From contig JAYNJU010000005.1 of NCBI GenBank assembly GCA_038110465.1, positions 1 through 64,000 of the forward strand: DNA of 64,000 nt. Direction: 5' to 3'. Position numbers and translations under genes: made by a program. Below the pieces are notes generated by a model. That model saw nothing but the letters and a program-made list of their open reading frames with translations. It was not told where the DNA came from and searched no databases. This DNA comes from Marisimplicoccus sp038110465 (GTDB lineage Bacteria > Bacteroidota > Bacteroidia > Flavobacteriales > Flavobacteriaceae). How positions within the stretch are numbered: the first letter of the stretch is position 1; each line of letters opens with the position of its first letter. Below, piece after piece: positions 52,355-61,048 of this stretch.

Positions 52355-53605
52355 GTGTTAGTAAAAATTATATTAATATTAATTTTTCTGGTATTATCTG
52401 CTTTAACCTCTGGTTCAGAAGTTGCTTTTTTCTCATTAGATAAGTCAATTCTAGAAGCTGATAAAGACGATAAAATAATTAAAAAAATAGTATCTCTTTT
52501 AAATAGGCCTAAGCGCTTATTGGCAACTATACTAATAGCTAATAATTTTATTAATATTTCAATAGTAATATTATTTGCCTCTATTGATAATGTTGTATTA
52601 AACTCGATAAATAATACAATTGTTGAGACAATTATTGAAGTTGGTGTAATTGGTATGTTAATTCTTTTTGTAGGAGATATACTTCCAAAGATTTATGCAA
52701 ATAGACATCCTTTAACTTTCTCTAAGGTAATGGTTAACCCACTTTATTTTCTAGACAGATATGTTTTGTTGTTTTTTAATCAACCAATGAGTAAGTCTAT
52801 GAATTATCTTGAATCAAATCTTTCCAAGGAAAACAAACAGTTTTCAGTTGATAAACTTTCTCAGGCATTAGAATTAACCGATGCAAAAGAAACCAGCAAG
52901 GAGGAAAAAAAGATTTTAAAGGGAATTGTAAACTTTGGAAATGTTGAAACACGACAGATTATGTGTCCAAGAATTGATGTATTTGCACTAGAGTCTAATA
53001 AAAAATTATATGAAATTATAGATGAACTAATTAGTAAGGGTTTTTCAAGAGTTCCAGTATACAAAGAAAACCTTGATAAAATTATAGGTGTATTATATGT
53101 AAAAGATTTATTACCACATCTTGATAAAGAAGATTTCGATTGGTTAACACTTTTAAGAAAACCTCTATATATTCCTGAAAATAAAAAACTTGATGATCTT
53201 TTGACGGAGTTTAAAACCAAAAAAATCCATATAGGTATAGTAGTTGATGAATATGGAGGTACATCTGGAATAATTACACTTGAAGATGTTGTAGAAGAAA
53301 TTTTTGGAGATCTTACTGATGAATTTGATGAAGAGGATAACCTTTTCTCCAAATTAGATGATTATACATATATATTTGACTCAAAAATCAATTTACAAGA
53401 TTTTTACAGGGCAATTAATTTAAAAGATACTGATTTATTTGAAGAGGTTTCTTCAGAGATAGAGACCTTAGGTGGACTTCTTATTGAGAAAATAAAAAAA
53501 ATTCCAAAAGTTGGTCAAGTAATTTATCATTACGATTATAAGTTTGTCATAGAAATAGTAGACAAAAAAAGAATTAAACAAGTTAAAGTTACTCTTCCTA
53601 AATAA
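52355..53605 (+). CDS. gldE: GldE-type CNNM/CorC transporter-associated protein
   Basis: A 416-residue membrane protein with the DUF21 (CNNM) domain (about 1-150, starting with ILIFLVLSALTSGSEVAFFSL), two CBS domains (about 190-315, with MCPRIDVFALE and IGVLYVKDLL) and a CorC/HlyC transporter-associated domain (about 330-410). The mutY-ssb-gldE context and this architecture fit GldE of Bacteroidota, a protein linked to gliding. Its normal partner gldD is not next to it; a DMT transporter follows instead. The start is a GTG at 52355. Magnesium or other ion transport is a family-level inference. Confidence 0.85.
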   Translation: MLVKIILILIFLVLSALTSGSEVAFFSLDKSILEADKDDKIIKKIVSLLNRPKRLLATILIANNFINISIVILFASIDNVVLNSINNTIVETIIEVGVIGMLILFVGDILPKIYANRHPLTFSKVMVNPLYFLDRYVLLFFNQPMSKSMNYLESNLSKENKQFSVDKLSQALELTDAKETSKEEKKILKGIVNFGNVETRQIMCPRIDVFALESNKKLYEIIDELISKGFSRVPVYKENLDKIIGVLYVKDLLPHLDKEDFDWLTLLRKPLYIPENKKLDDLLTEFKTKKIHIGIVVDEYGGTSGIITLEDVVEEIFGDLTDEFDEEDNLFSKLDDYTYIFDSKINLQDFYRAINLKDTDLFEEVSSEIETLGGLLIEKIKKIPKVGQVIYHYDYKFVIEIVDKKRIKQVKVTLPK

Positions 53606-53614
53606 ATATCTTAA

Positions 53615-54493
53615 TTGAATACAGTTGCAAGAAAATGGGGAACATTAATTATTCTATCAATAATTTGGGGAAGTTCTTATATTCTTATTAAAAAAGGACT
53701 AATAGGATTAACTCCAATTCAGGTTGGATCATTAAGAATGATTATTACAACTCTGATCATAGTTCCATTTAGTTTAAGTGTATTAAAACAAATTCCAAAA
53801 AATAAAATTAAATGGGTAGTATTTTCAGCATTTATTGGAACTTTTTTCCCTAATTATTTATTTGCTTTTGCTGAAACTGAGATATCAAGTGCAGTTGCTG
53901 GTGTAATGGTTTCTTTGACTCCATTATTCACATTATTAATTAGTGTCATTTTTTTTAATGAGAAATTTTTAAAAAAACAGTTTTTTGGAGTTGTTGTAGG
54001 TTTTGTTGGAATATTGATTCTTGTTAATAATGAATTTTTAATTTCAGGGCTTAACTTACTTTATGTTTCTTTTACAATTCTGGCGGCTTTTTTTTATGCA
54101 ATAAATGCAAATATTTTAAAGTATAAACTTCCTAATATCTCTGCTGTAGCTATAATAGGAATGAGCTTTATATTCCTTTGTGTTCCCGCATTTTTCATCC
54201 TGTTATCGACTGACTTTCCTATCCTTACTTTTACAAATGATTCTTTGATTCTTGAATCAATATTTTACATTGTGGTTCTTGCTGTTTTTGGAACTGCTAT
54301 AGCTAAAGTATTATATATTAAGCTTCTGGCAATTTCTTCTCCGGTTTTTTCTGTTTCTACTACATATTTGATACCTGTAGTAGCTATAATTTGGGGAATC
54401 TTAGATGGAGAAGAGTTTAAACTAATTCAATTTTTAGGAACTTTAGTTATCCTAATAGGAGTTTATTTGGTAACAAAAAAAGGCACCTCTTGA
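53615..54493 (+). CDS. EamA/DMT superfamily transporter
   Basis: A 292-residue membrane protein with ten predicted helices forming two EamA repeats. Typical motifs are IIWGSSYILIKKGL at the N terminus, FNEKFLKKQFFG between helices and IPVVAIIWGILDGEE near the end of the second repeat. It should export or import a metabolite (amino acids, purines or drugs in relatives); the substrate is unknown. The start is TTG at 53615. The stop lies inside the terminator hairpin. Confidence 0.9.
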   Translation: MNTVARKWGTLIILSIIWGSSYILIKKGLIGLTPIQVGSLRMIITTLIIVPFSLSVLKQIPKNKIKWVVFSAFIGTFFPNYLFAFAETEISSAVAGVMVSLTPLFTLLISVIFFNEKFLKKQFFGVVVGFVGILILVNNEFLISGLNLLYVSFTILAAFFYAINANILKYKLPNISAVAIIGMSFIFLCVPAFFILLSTDFPILTFTNDSLILESIFYIVVLAVFGTAIAKVLYIKLLAISSPVFSVSTTYLIPVVAIIWGILDGEEFKLIQFLGTLVILIGVYLVTKKGTS

Positions 54494-54505
54494 GTGCCTC
54501 TTTTT
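54475..54505. terminator. bidirectional rho-independent terminator
   Basis: A 6-bp GC-rich stem (AGGCAC / GTGCCT, 54481-54499) with a 7-base loop, flanked by A7 on the left and CT5 on the right, so a T-tract is present on both strands. It serves the DMT transporter (plus) and the M16 peptidase operon (minus). The stop codon of the transporter is in the loop and right arm. Confidence 0.85.
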
Positions 54506-54526
54506 ATTTTATCAAAACAGATATAT

Positions 54527-56644
54527 TTAGTTAAAATCTGAATCAGATGTTTCGACATTTAGATTTATAGAAATTACTTTAAAGGTTATCCCACCAGGTA
54601 TTGGAATAGATGGACTAACTTGATTAATTTCTCTTGGTAAAAGAATACTGTCAATCTCCTGGTAGTCTTTAAAGTAAGTCTCATTTATAATTAAGTTGCC
54701 ATTTACCTCCTGAGTTTCAACTTCTTTAAGCTTTAGCCCGGACACTTTTGAATAGAATGCGGATTTATTTTCTGTAATTTTTAACTCATAAACTTCTTCA
54801 TCTTCTACTGAAGATAAACCAATAAGCTCTATTGTTGAATAATCATAGTTAAGCTCAGAGAATAATGCTGAATTAATTATTGCCTGTTCTAATTCAATAT
54901 CAGATAAAGGAATTCTTTGCCCATTAACCTCATTAAAACCTTGATATTTATTGAAAACATTTTTTGCTATTGTCATACCCATAGCTGACATTTCCATCTT
55001 TGATTGATTTTGATTATTCTTTATACTATACATTTCGAGAACTGTCCCTTGAATGTTTGAAGTTGCTCTCATTTCAATTGATGTTATTTTAGATAACTCT
55101 TGTTTACCGCCGATAGCATCTAAATAATTTTCAATTATATTTTCTGAAGAAATATTAGTGTCTAAATCGTAATTTGGTTTAGGAATAATATTACCTTCAG
55201 TATCATAATAATTTATTTTAAACTTTTCTCCTAAGTATTTTAGATTTTCTAACTTATCAATTAACTCAGAGCCTTTACCTGCAATAATTATTGCACCATT
55301 ATTAGTTTTAAAATAATTATTTGAAATATTTAATATTTCCTCTGATGTAACCTCATTAACATTTTTTAAGAAATCTTTGTAGTAGTTAGCATCTAACTCT
55401 TCAACCTTAATATCAACCGAGTATTGAGCTATAGTGCTTGGAGACTCAGAATTTCTTACAAAATCTCCAAAATATGCAGACTTTATATCTTTTAATTCAA
55501 TATCATCAACTTTTACTTTTTTGATCTTATCAATTTCAGTTAATAGTTCAATAACTGAGCTATCAGTTACATCTGCTCTTGAACTCGTAAAAGCATTAAA
55601 TACAGTGCTAGCATATTTACTGCTTCCAAAATTTGATCTTGCGTAATATGCATATCCCTTGTCTTCTCTTATTCTAGATTCTAATCTACTCTCAGGCTCA
55701 CCCCCTAAAATCCTGTTAGCTACTAAAAGTGGAATGTAATCAGCACTATTTTTTCTCATATTTATTAGATTTTGAAACCTAATTTCAGATTGAATAGCAT
55801 TTGGCATATCTATAAAATGAATCTCTGTCTTATCAAAAGATGTATTCATAGAAATATCCTCATCTAAAACTTTTCCTTTCTCCCATCCTATAAATAAAGA
55901 TTCAATTTTGTTAAATGTCTCTTCTGCATCAACATCTCCAACAATTACTAAATATGCATTATTTGGAATAAATCTTTCTTTAAAAAATGGTTCTAAGTCT
56001 TCAAAGTTAATTTGATTAATACTAGCTTGATTAGTGAATTCAGAATATGGATGATCTTTACCATACATAACAATGTTACCAACTCTACTTGCTATTGCAG
56101 TAACACTTTTTTCATTTTCTTTTATAGATTCAAGAAGCCTGTCCTTTTCTTTAATGAATTCTTCTTGATCAAAAATTGGATTAAGTAGCCCATCTGATAG
56201 AAGTTCTAATAATCTTGGAAAATATTTAGAAAGAGAAGTCCCAGAGGCACCTGTTGCATTAAGATTTAAAGTAGATCCCATAAAATCAACTTCTTCTATA
56301 AAATCTTCTTTAGAAATATTTTTAGTTCCTTTTCCAAGTAAACTTGAAGTTAATGATCCAATACCACTTTTCCCCTTAGAAGAGTAACGTTGAGAATCAA
56401 TAAAAAGACTGAACGAGGCTCTAGGAAGTTTATTATTTTCTACAATAATTACTTTTAAACCATTTTTAAGTTCTCCTTCATAAGGTATTCCTAATATTAT
56501 TTCAGGATCTGGCCCAGATGGAGGAATTTGACTTCTATCTATTTGTGAATATGAAAAACCTGAGTATAATAAACTTATAATAATTAATTTTTTAATTATT
56601 GAAATAGGTATGATATATTTTAGATAAGACTTAATTTTTTTCAT
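54527..56644 (-). CDS. M16 family peptidase-like protein without the zinc motif, with extra C-terminal domain
   Basis: A 705-residue exported protein. Two M16 domains cover about residues 50-480, but the HxxEH zinc site of the active family is replaced around residues 94-112 (GKSGIGSLTSSLLGKGTKN), so this is the non-catalytic partner. Residues from about 480 (ENYLDAIGGKQEL) form a domain resembling a lipoprotein-sorting-like (LolA/DUF4292-type) fold with IPLSDIELE and IETYFKDYQ-type strands. Its start follows the active M16 gene by 1 bp. Such pairs make heterodimeric clamshell peptidases in the periplasm. Confidence 0.88.
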   Translation of the reverse strand: MKKIKSYLKYIIPISIIKKLIIISLLYSGFSYSQIDRSQIPPSGPDPEIILGIPYEGELKNGLKVIIVENNKLPRASFSLFIDSQRYSSKGKSGIGSLTSSLLGKGTKNISKEDFIEEVDFMGSTLNLNATGASGTSLSKYFPRLLELLSDGLLNPIFDQEEFIKEKDRLLESIKENEKSVTAIASRVGNIVMYGKDHPYSEFTNQASINQINFEDLEPFFKERFIPNNAYLVIVGDVDAEETFNKIESLFIGWEKGKVLDEDISMNTSFDKTEIHFIDMPNAIQSEIRFQNLINMRKNSADYIPLLVANRILGGEPESRLESRIREDKGYAYYARSNFGSSKYASTVFNAFTSSRADVTDSSVIELLTEIDKIKKVKVDDIELKDIKSAYFGDFVRNSESPSTIAQYSVDIKVEELDANYYKDFLKNVNEVTSEEILNISNNYFKTNNGAIIIAGKGSELIDKLENLKYLGEKFKINYYDTEGNIIPKPNYDLDTNISSENIIENYLDAIGGKQELSKITSIEMRATSNIQGTVLEMYSIKNNQNQSKMEMSAMGMTIAKNVFNKYQGFNEVNGQRIPLSDIELEQAIINSALFSELNYDYSTIELIGLSSVEDEEVYELKITENKSAFYSKVSGLKLKEVETQEVNGNLIINETYFKDYQEIDSILLPREINQVSPSIPIPGGITFKVISINLNVETSDSDFN

Positions 56645-56645
56645 T

Positions 56646-57953
56646 TTATTCGCTTTGAGGTAAATATTTTAATTCTAATCTCTGATTTTTACCAAGAAGT
56701 TGTTTTGCAACATCTCTAATCTCTTCTTTTGTTATTGACTTATATACTTCGATCTCTGTATTTATAACATTTGTACTATCATGAAAGAAATAGTAATGCG
56801 CTAGAGAATTACCAATTCCGGCTACCGTAGAATTTGAGCTTACAAATCTATTTTCTATTATGTTTTGGATTTTCTCCATATCATAATCAGAGATTAAACT
56901 TTCTTGTAAAAGTTTTATTTCATCATCTATTTCAGAAATAATATTTTCCATTGAAGTATCTCCCATTGGGAGGGTAAATATGAAGTAAACTCCGTAGTCT
57001 TCAAGAGATAAATTTTGAGAACTTATTTGAAGGGCTAGCTTTTTTTCATCAACCATTTTTTTATAAAGTTTTGAACTCTCACCTCCACTCAAGTATATGG
57101 ATATCATTTCGAGAACATAAGCTTCTCTTTCATTGTGACCTGGAGTTCTGTAACCAAGAACATATGCAGGAATTTGAATATTTTGATCAAAGCTCTCTAC
57201 CTTAATAGCAGTATTTATATCTTCTTCTTCTGGGTAATCTCTGGGGATATCTATACCCTTTGGAATTTCCCCAAAATATTTTTCAATTAGAATTTTAGTA
57301 TTTTCAATTTCAATATCACCTGCTATTACAAGAACAGCATTATTTGGAACATGAAATTTTTCATTAAATTCTTGATAATCTTCAACGCTTGCTGAATCTA
57401 AGTCTTCCATAGATCCTATAATAAAGCTTTTATATGGATGCACTTTAAAGAGATTTTCTGATACTACTTGAAATAAATTACCATATGGCCTATTCTCACT
57501 TAATCTTTTTTCCTCTTTTACTACCTCTTGTTGAGTCTCTATAGCTTTGTCAGTAATAATTGGGTGTAACATTCTTTCAGATTCAATCCAAAGAGTTAAT
57601 TCTAATTTATTAGATGGGAAATTATTATAATAATAAGTTCTGTCATGACCAGTATTTGCGTTATAAAATCCTCCGTTTGAGTTTACAATTTTATCCCACT
57701 CACCTTCTTTTATATTTTTGGATCCAGTGAACAGAACATGCTCAAAAAAATGGGCAAAGCCAGTTCTTCCTTCTTTTTCCTCTTTAGAACCAACTAAATA
57801 CATAACTGAAGTTGAGATTACTGGTGCTGAATTATCTTTATGTAGAATCACGTGAAGCCCATTATCTAAATCATATTCTACAAATTCTATTTTTTGTGCG
57901 TTTGCATTAATGTAGCATATCAATAGCAATCCACTAATTAAAATTTTTTTCAT
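56646..57953 (-). CDS. M16 family zinc peptidase, active subunit
   Basis: A 435-residue exported peptidase with a signal peptide (about 1-19, ending INANAQ). The inverted zinc motif HxxEH is present as H68-F-F-E-H72 (AHFFEHVLFTGS), and the third ligand Glu lies in QQEVVKEEKR near residue 147. The second domain includes GDIEIENTKILIEKYFG. It degrades small peptides or protein fragments as a heterodimer with the downstream subunit. It heads the two-gene operon and is divergent from the gene at 58015. Confidence 0.93.
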   Translation of the reverse strand: MKKILISGLLLICYINANAQKIEFVEYDLDNGLHVILHKDNSAPVISTSVMYLVGSKEEKEGRTGFAHFFEHVLFTGSKNIKEGEWDKIVNSNGGFYNANTGHDRTYYYNNFPSNKLELTLWIESERMLHPIITDKAIETQQEVVKEEKRLSENRPYGNLFQVVSENLFKVHPYKSFIIGSMEDLDSASVEDYQEFNEKFHVPNNAVLVIAGDIEIENTKILIEKYFGEIPKGIDIPRDYPEEEDINTAIKVESFDQNIQIPAYVLGYRTPGHNEREAYVLEMISIYLSGGESSKLYKKMVDEKKLALQISSQNLSLEDYGVYFIFTLPMGDTSMENIISEIDDEIKLLQESLISDYDMEKIQNIIENRFVSSNSTVAGIGNSLAHYYFFHDSTNVINTEIEVYKSITKEEIRDVAKQLLGKNQRLELKYLPQSE

Positions 57954-58014
57954 TTAATTTTTAAATTATTGTTTTAAAATGAGCCCTAAGATAATGAATG
58001 TTTGTTAACTTTAT

Positions 58015-58683
58015 ATGATGAAACACTTAATTTTAAAAGGTCTAACAGCTTTTTTATTGCTTCTGTTTACACCAGTTTTAATTTACTCTCAAGTATACGA
58101 AACCCAGAATCAAAATAAAATAACTAGAATAATATTTGATAATGAATACATAGTTATTTCAAACTTTAAAGCTTCATCAGGAGAATTTTTATCTACTCTT
58201 GGAGGATACTTCAAAAAAGAAGAAAATCAGTTCAACATAGACTTAGAATTTAATTCAAACTATGAGATAGATAGTTTAAAAAATTACTCTATTAATATTG
58301 ATTCAAATTGGAAAAAAATATCTAAAAACAATGATTTATTAAAAGGTAAATGGGTTATGTCAGGCAGGTATGTCAATAATGAATATAGAACAAGAGATGT
58401 TAATCTTCCAAGAAAAACTATGAAGTTTTTACATGATGGATTTTTTCAATGGATAGCATTCAACACTGATACTTTTGCTTTTTCGGGGAGTGGAGGAGGT
58501 GAATATGAGACAATTGATGGTAAATACATTGAAAAAATTCAATATTTCTCAAGGGATGACTCAAGAGTAGGTGCAGAGTTAGATTTTAATTTTGAATTAA
58601 AAGATAATAACTGGATCCACTCGGGACTTAGCAGTAGAGGTGCTCCAATTAATGAAGTATGGACAATTAGAAAAAAATTATGA
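58015..58683 (+). CDS. secreted protein of unknown function
   Basis: A 222-residue exported protein that I cannot assign to a named family with certainty. A signal peptide (about 1-26, ending LIYSQ) is followed by beta-rich sequence. The C-terminal half has LKGKWVMSGRY, FLHDGFFQWIAFNT, GGGEYETIDGKYIEKI and SSRGAPINEVW, a pattern I have seen in flavobacterial proteins labelled membrane or secreted protein and which resembles a lipocalin-like barrel. Two start codons (58015 and 58018) are adjacent. It lies 4 bp before tesB and may be co-transcribed with it. Confidence 0.75.
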   Translation: MMKHLILKGLTAFLLLLFTPVLIYSQVYETQNQNKITRIIFDNEYIVISNFKASSGEFLSTLGGYFKKEENQFNIDLEFNSNYEIDSLKNYSINIDSNWKKISKNNDLLKGKWVMSGRYVNNEYRTRDVNLPRKTMKFLHDGFFQWIAFNTDTFAFSGSGGGEYETIDGKYIEKIQYFSRDDSRVGAELDFNFELKDNNWIHSGLSSRGAPINEVWTIRKKL

Positions 58684-58687
58684 TTAA

Positions 58688-59554
58688 ATGGTTATACAAG
58701 AACTAATATCTATTGTAACACTTAAAAAAATAGATGATAATAAGTTTGAAGGTGAAAATTATAAAACAGTCTGGGGAAGAGTTTTTGGAGGACAAGTTTT
58801 AAGTCAATCACTTCATGCTGCATATCAAACTGTTCCTGAAGATAGGATTGCCCATTCTATGCACGGTTATTTTATACTTCCAGGGGACCTAAATATTCCT
58901 ATAAGATATGAAGTTGATAACATAAGAAATGGTGGAAGCTTTACTACTAGAAGAGTGGTTGCTTTTCAAAATGAAAGAGCAATATTTAATATGGCAGCTT
59001 CTTTTCAAAAAAAAGAAAAAGGATTTGATCATCAAATTCAAATGCCTAATGTATTAAATCCAGATCTACTTCTTACTGATTTTCAACAAGCTGAAAAACA
59101 TAAAGATGAGTTAGCAGAAAGATATCAGCTTTTTTTAATGGCTCATCCCAGAGTTTTTGAATTTAAGCCAGTAGGAACAAATATTTTTTTACAAAAAGAA
59201 AACGCATTACCAATTAATCATTGTTGGTTTAGATTAAAAGATAAAATTGATTTGCCTCTTCCTTTTCACCATCAATTATTAGCATTTGTTAGTGATTACC
59301 AGCTGCTTGCTACAGCTTCACTTCCTCATAGAAAAGAGATTGCAAAAACTAGTGCATATTATGCTAGCCTTGATCATGCACTTTGGTTTCATAGAGATTT
59401 TTCTATCAATGATTGGCTTTTATATGATATGGAAAGTCCAAGTGCTTCTAACGCAAGGGGGTTTGCTAGAGGAAGTATATTTAAAGAAGATGGAACTATG
59501 ATTGCATCGGTTTCGCAAGAAGGGCTTATGAGAAAATTGATAAATCATAAATGA
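58688..59554 (+). CDS. tesB: acyl-CoA thioesterase II
   Basis: A 288-residue TesB-type double hotdog protein. The first hotdog has GRVFGGQVLSQSLHAAYQTV and MHGYFILPGDLNIPIRYEV (in part), and the second has ASLDHALWFHRDFSINDWLLYDMESPSAS with the catalytic Asp before the long helix and ends with SVSQEGLMR. It hydrolyses medium- and long-chain acyl-CoA. It lies between a secreted protein and a nuclease lipoprotein and overlaps the latter by 4 bp (ATGA). Confidence 0.94.
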   Translation: MVIQELISIVTLKKIDDNKFEGENYKTVWGRVFGGQVLSQSLHAAYQTVPEDRIAHSMHGYFILPGDLNIPIRYEVDNIRNGGSFTTRRVVAFQNERAIFNMAASFQKKEKGFDHQIQMPNVLNPDLLLTDFQQAEKHKDELAERYQLFLMAHPRVFEFKPVGTNIFLQKENALPINHCWFRLKDKIDLPLPFHHQLLAFVSDYQLLATASLPHRKEIAKTSAYYASLDHALWFHRDFSINDWLLYDMESPSASNARGFARGSIFKEDGTMIASVSQEGLMRKLINHK

Positions 59555-60204
59555 AGATTAAAGTCTTAGTAATTTTTATTCTTTTATCATCATGTAGTAA
59601 GCAGGAAAGCTCAGGTTCAGAAATAAAAGATCAAATAAACTCTGAAGATTTAGTCCTAAATAGACCTAAGCTTGATTCAATAATTGTATCTACTAATATT
59701 TTTCAAATTTCTTATAATGAGATATATGAACAACCAAATTGGGTAAAATATACTGTTCGGGATATTATAAAAAATGCAGATAGAGATGGAATGCAATTCT
59801 ATACTGTTGATTCAATATATACTTCTAATGATGACGATTATTATGCAAATCCATGGGACAGAGGACATATGGCACCTGCGGGTTCCTTTAATGATTCTTA
59901 TGAAAATCTATATGCTACTTTTTCATATTTAAATGTTGCATTACAGTATGATGATTTAAATCAAGGTGCTTGGGTCAATTTGGAAGAACAAGTCAGACTT
60001 TGGGCAGATGAATATGGAGACATAGAAGTTGAGATATATTTGAGATTTGACTCGAATCATCAGGTTCTTGAAACTGGCGCTCATGTACCGTCAGGATTTT
60101 ATAAGTATGTCACGTTTCCAGATGGATCAAAAAATTGTTATTATTTCCCAAATTTAACGCCAGATAAACCTTGGCATGAATATCAAATAGAATGTTTAAA
60201 CTAG
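59551..60204 (+). CDS. DNA/RNA non-specific endonuclease lipoprotein
   Basis: A 217-residue exported nuclease of the NucA/EndA type. The signal ends in LLSSCS, giving a lipidated Cys near residue 15. The catalytic motif DRGHMAPAGSF is present at about residues 108-118, followed by a metal-ligand Asn region FSYLNVALQYDDLNQGAW and a conserved LEEQVRLWA helix. It is shorter than secreted NucA proteins because the N-terminal part is reduced. A surface or periplasmic nuclease could scavenge nucleic acid phosphate; this is inference. It is coupled to tesB by a 4-bp overlap. Confidence 0.88.
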   Translation: MKIKVLVIFILLSSCSKQESSGSEIKDQINSEDLVLNRPKLDSIIVSTNIFQISYNEIYEQPNWVKYTVRDIIKNADRDGMQFYTVDSIYTSNDDDYYANPWDRGHMAPAGSFNDSYENLYATFSYLNVALQYDDLNQGAWVNLEEQVRLWADEYGDIEVEIYLRFDSNHQVLETGAHVPSGFYKYVTFPDGSKNCYYFPNLTPDKPWHEYQIECLN

Positions 60205-60237
60205 TTTTAAAATTAATTTAATTTGTAATTTGATAAT

Positions 60238-60606
60238 ATGAAAAGTAAAAATGAATGGAGACCACTACCAGACTCTATAACAATTAAAGAGAGTAAAATT
60301 GAGGGCCTAGGTGTATTTGCTATTCAAGATATCCCATCTCAAACAGATCTTGGAATTTCTCACGTATATGATGAAAGATTTCCAGATAATTATATTAGAC
60401 TGCCACTAGGAGCATTTATTAATCATCATGAAATGCCGAATTGTAATGCTATTATAGAGAATTCTCATGAAGATCTAGGAGACTTAAAACATATAAGAAT
60501 TATAACTCAAATTGATATTAAGCAAGGAGAGGAGCTTACTTTAAATTATATTATAAATAAATTAGATAACCCAAATTGGGAATTTGAATACGAGGTTTCT
60601 CAGTAA
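60238..60606 (+). CDS. SET-domain protein
   Basis: A 122-residue minimal SET-domain protein. Residues 23-28 (GLGVFA) are the start motif, INHHEMPNC (61-69) is the SAM-binding motif (usually NHSxxPN) and GEELTLNY (97-104) is the C-terminal motif with the Tyr that positions the substrate. There is no pre-SET or post-SET zinc region. SET proteins methylate lysines; the bacterial target is unknown. It stands alone, 33 bp after the nuclease and convergent with a lipoprotein gene. Confidence 0.88.
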   Translation: MKSKNEWRPLPDSITIKESKIEGLGVFAIQDIPSQTDLGISHVYDERFPDNYIRLPLGAFINHHEMPNCNAIIENSHEDLGDLKHIRIITQIDIKQGEELTLNYIINKLDNPNWEFEYEVSQ

Positions 60607-60609
60607 ATT

Positions 60610-61026
60610 TTAATTAGTTTTTGTTCCTTCTAGCTCAAACATATCAGCGAGATAACCAGTGACCTGATCTCCATCAACATATATTTCAAAAGAAACATTT
60701 ACGCCATATGAGCTTACATAAATATCTATGTATAATATTCCTTGCTCAATCTCAGTTCCAGTAATTTCAAATGCGCTACTAGCCTCTTCACTTTCAAATG
60801 TAGACTTAAGACCATCACCATCCTGTGAAACATTAATTTTTAATTCAAGATCACCTTCAGGAGTCCCAAAAACTTTTATATCATAATCTCCTAAAAATTT
60901 AGCTGCAGGATTATCAATTACATCTATAGCTTTTTCTTCTTGATTAGAAACATTATTAGATACTATGAAAATTCCACAACTTGAAAAAGAAAGAAAAAAG
61001 AGTAATGATAAAATTTTGATTTTCAT
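60610..61026 (-). CDS. small lipoprotein of unknown function
   Basis: A 138-residue exported protein, taking the ATG at 61026 that starts the signal MKIKILSLLFFLSFSSC with the lipid Cys at about residue 17; the longer frame adds an N terminus that overlaps the RimK-fusion gene and has no signal-like features. The mature part is acidic and beta-rich (FLGDYDIKVFGTPEGDLELKI split over strands, YLADMFELEGTK at the end). It resembles small beta-barrel lipoproteins, but I do not recognise a family. It follows the fusion gene after 22 bp, so it is probably in the same operon. Confidence 0.75.
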   Translation of the reverse strand: MKIKILSLLFFLSFSSCGIFIVSNNVSNQEEKAIDVIDNPAAKFLGDYDIKVFGTPEGDLELKINVSQDGDGLKSTFESEEASSAFEITGTEIEQGILYIDIYVSSYGVNVSFEIYVDGDQVTGYLADMFELEGTKTN

Positions 61027-61048
61027 ATTTAAATATAAATATATTATG

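Noticed and set aside
52861..53352. 163-codon minus-strand ORF in gldE
   Set aside because: It is a Ser/Lys-rich shadow of the CBS region of gldE.
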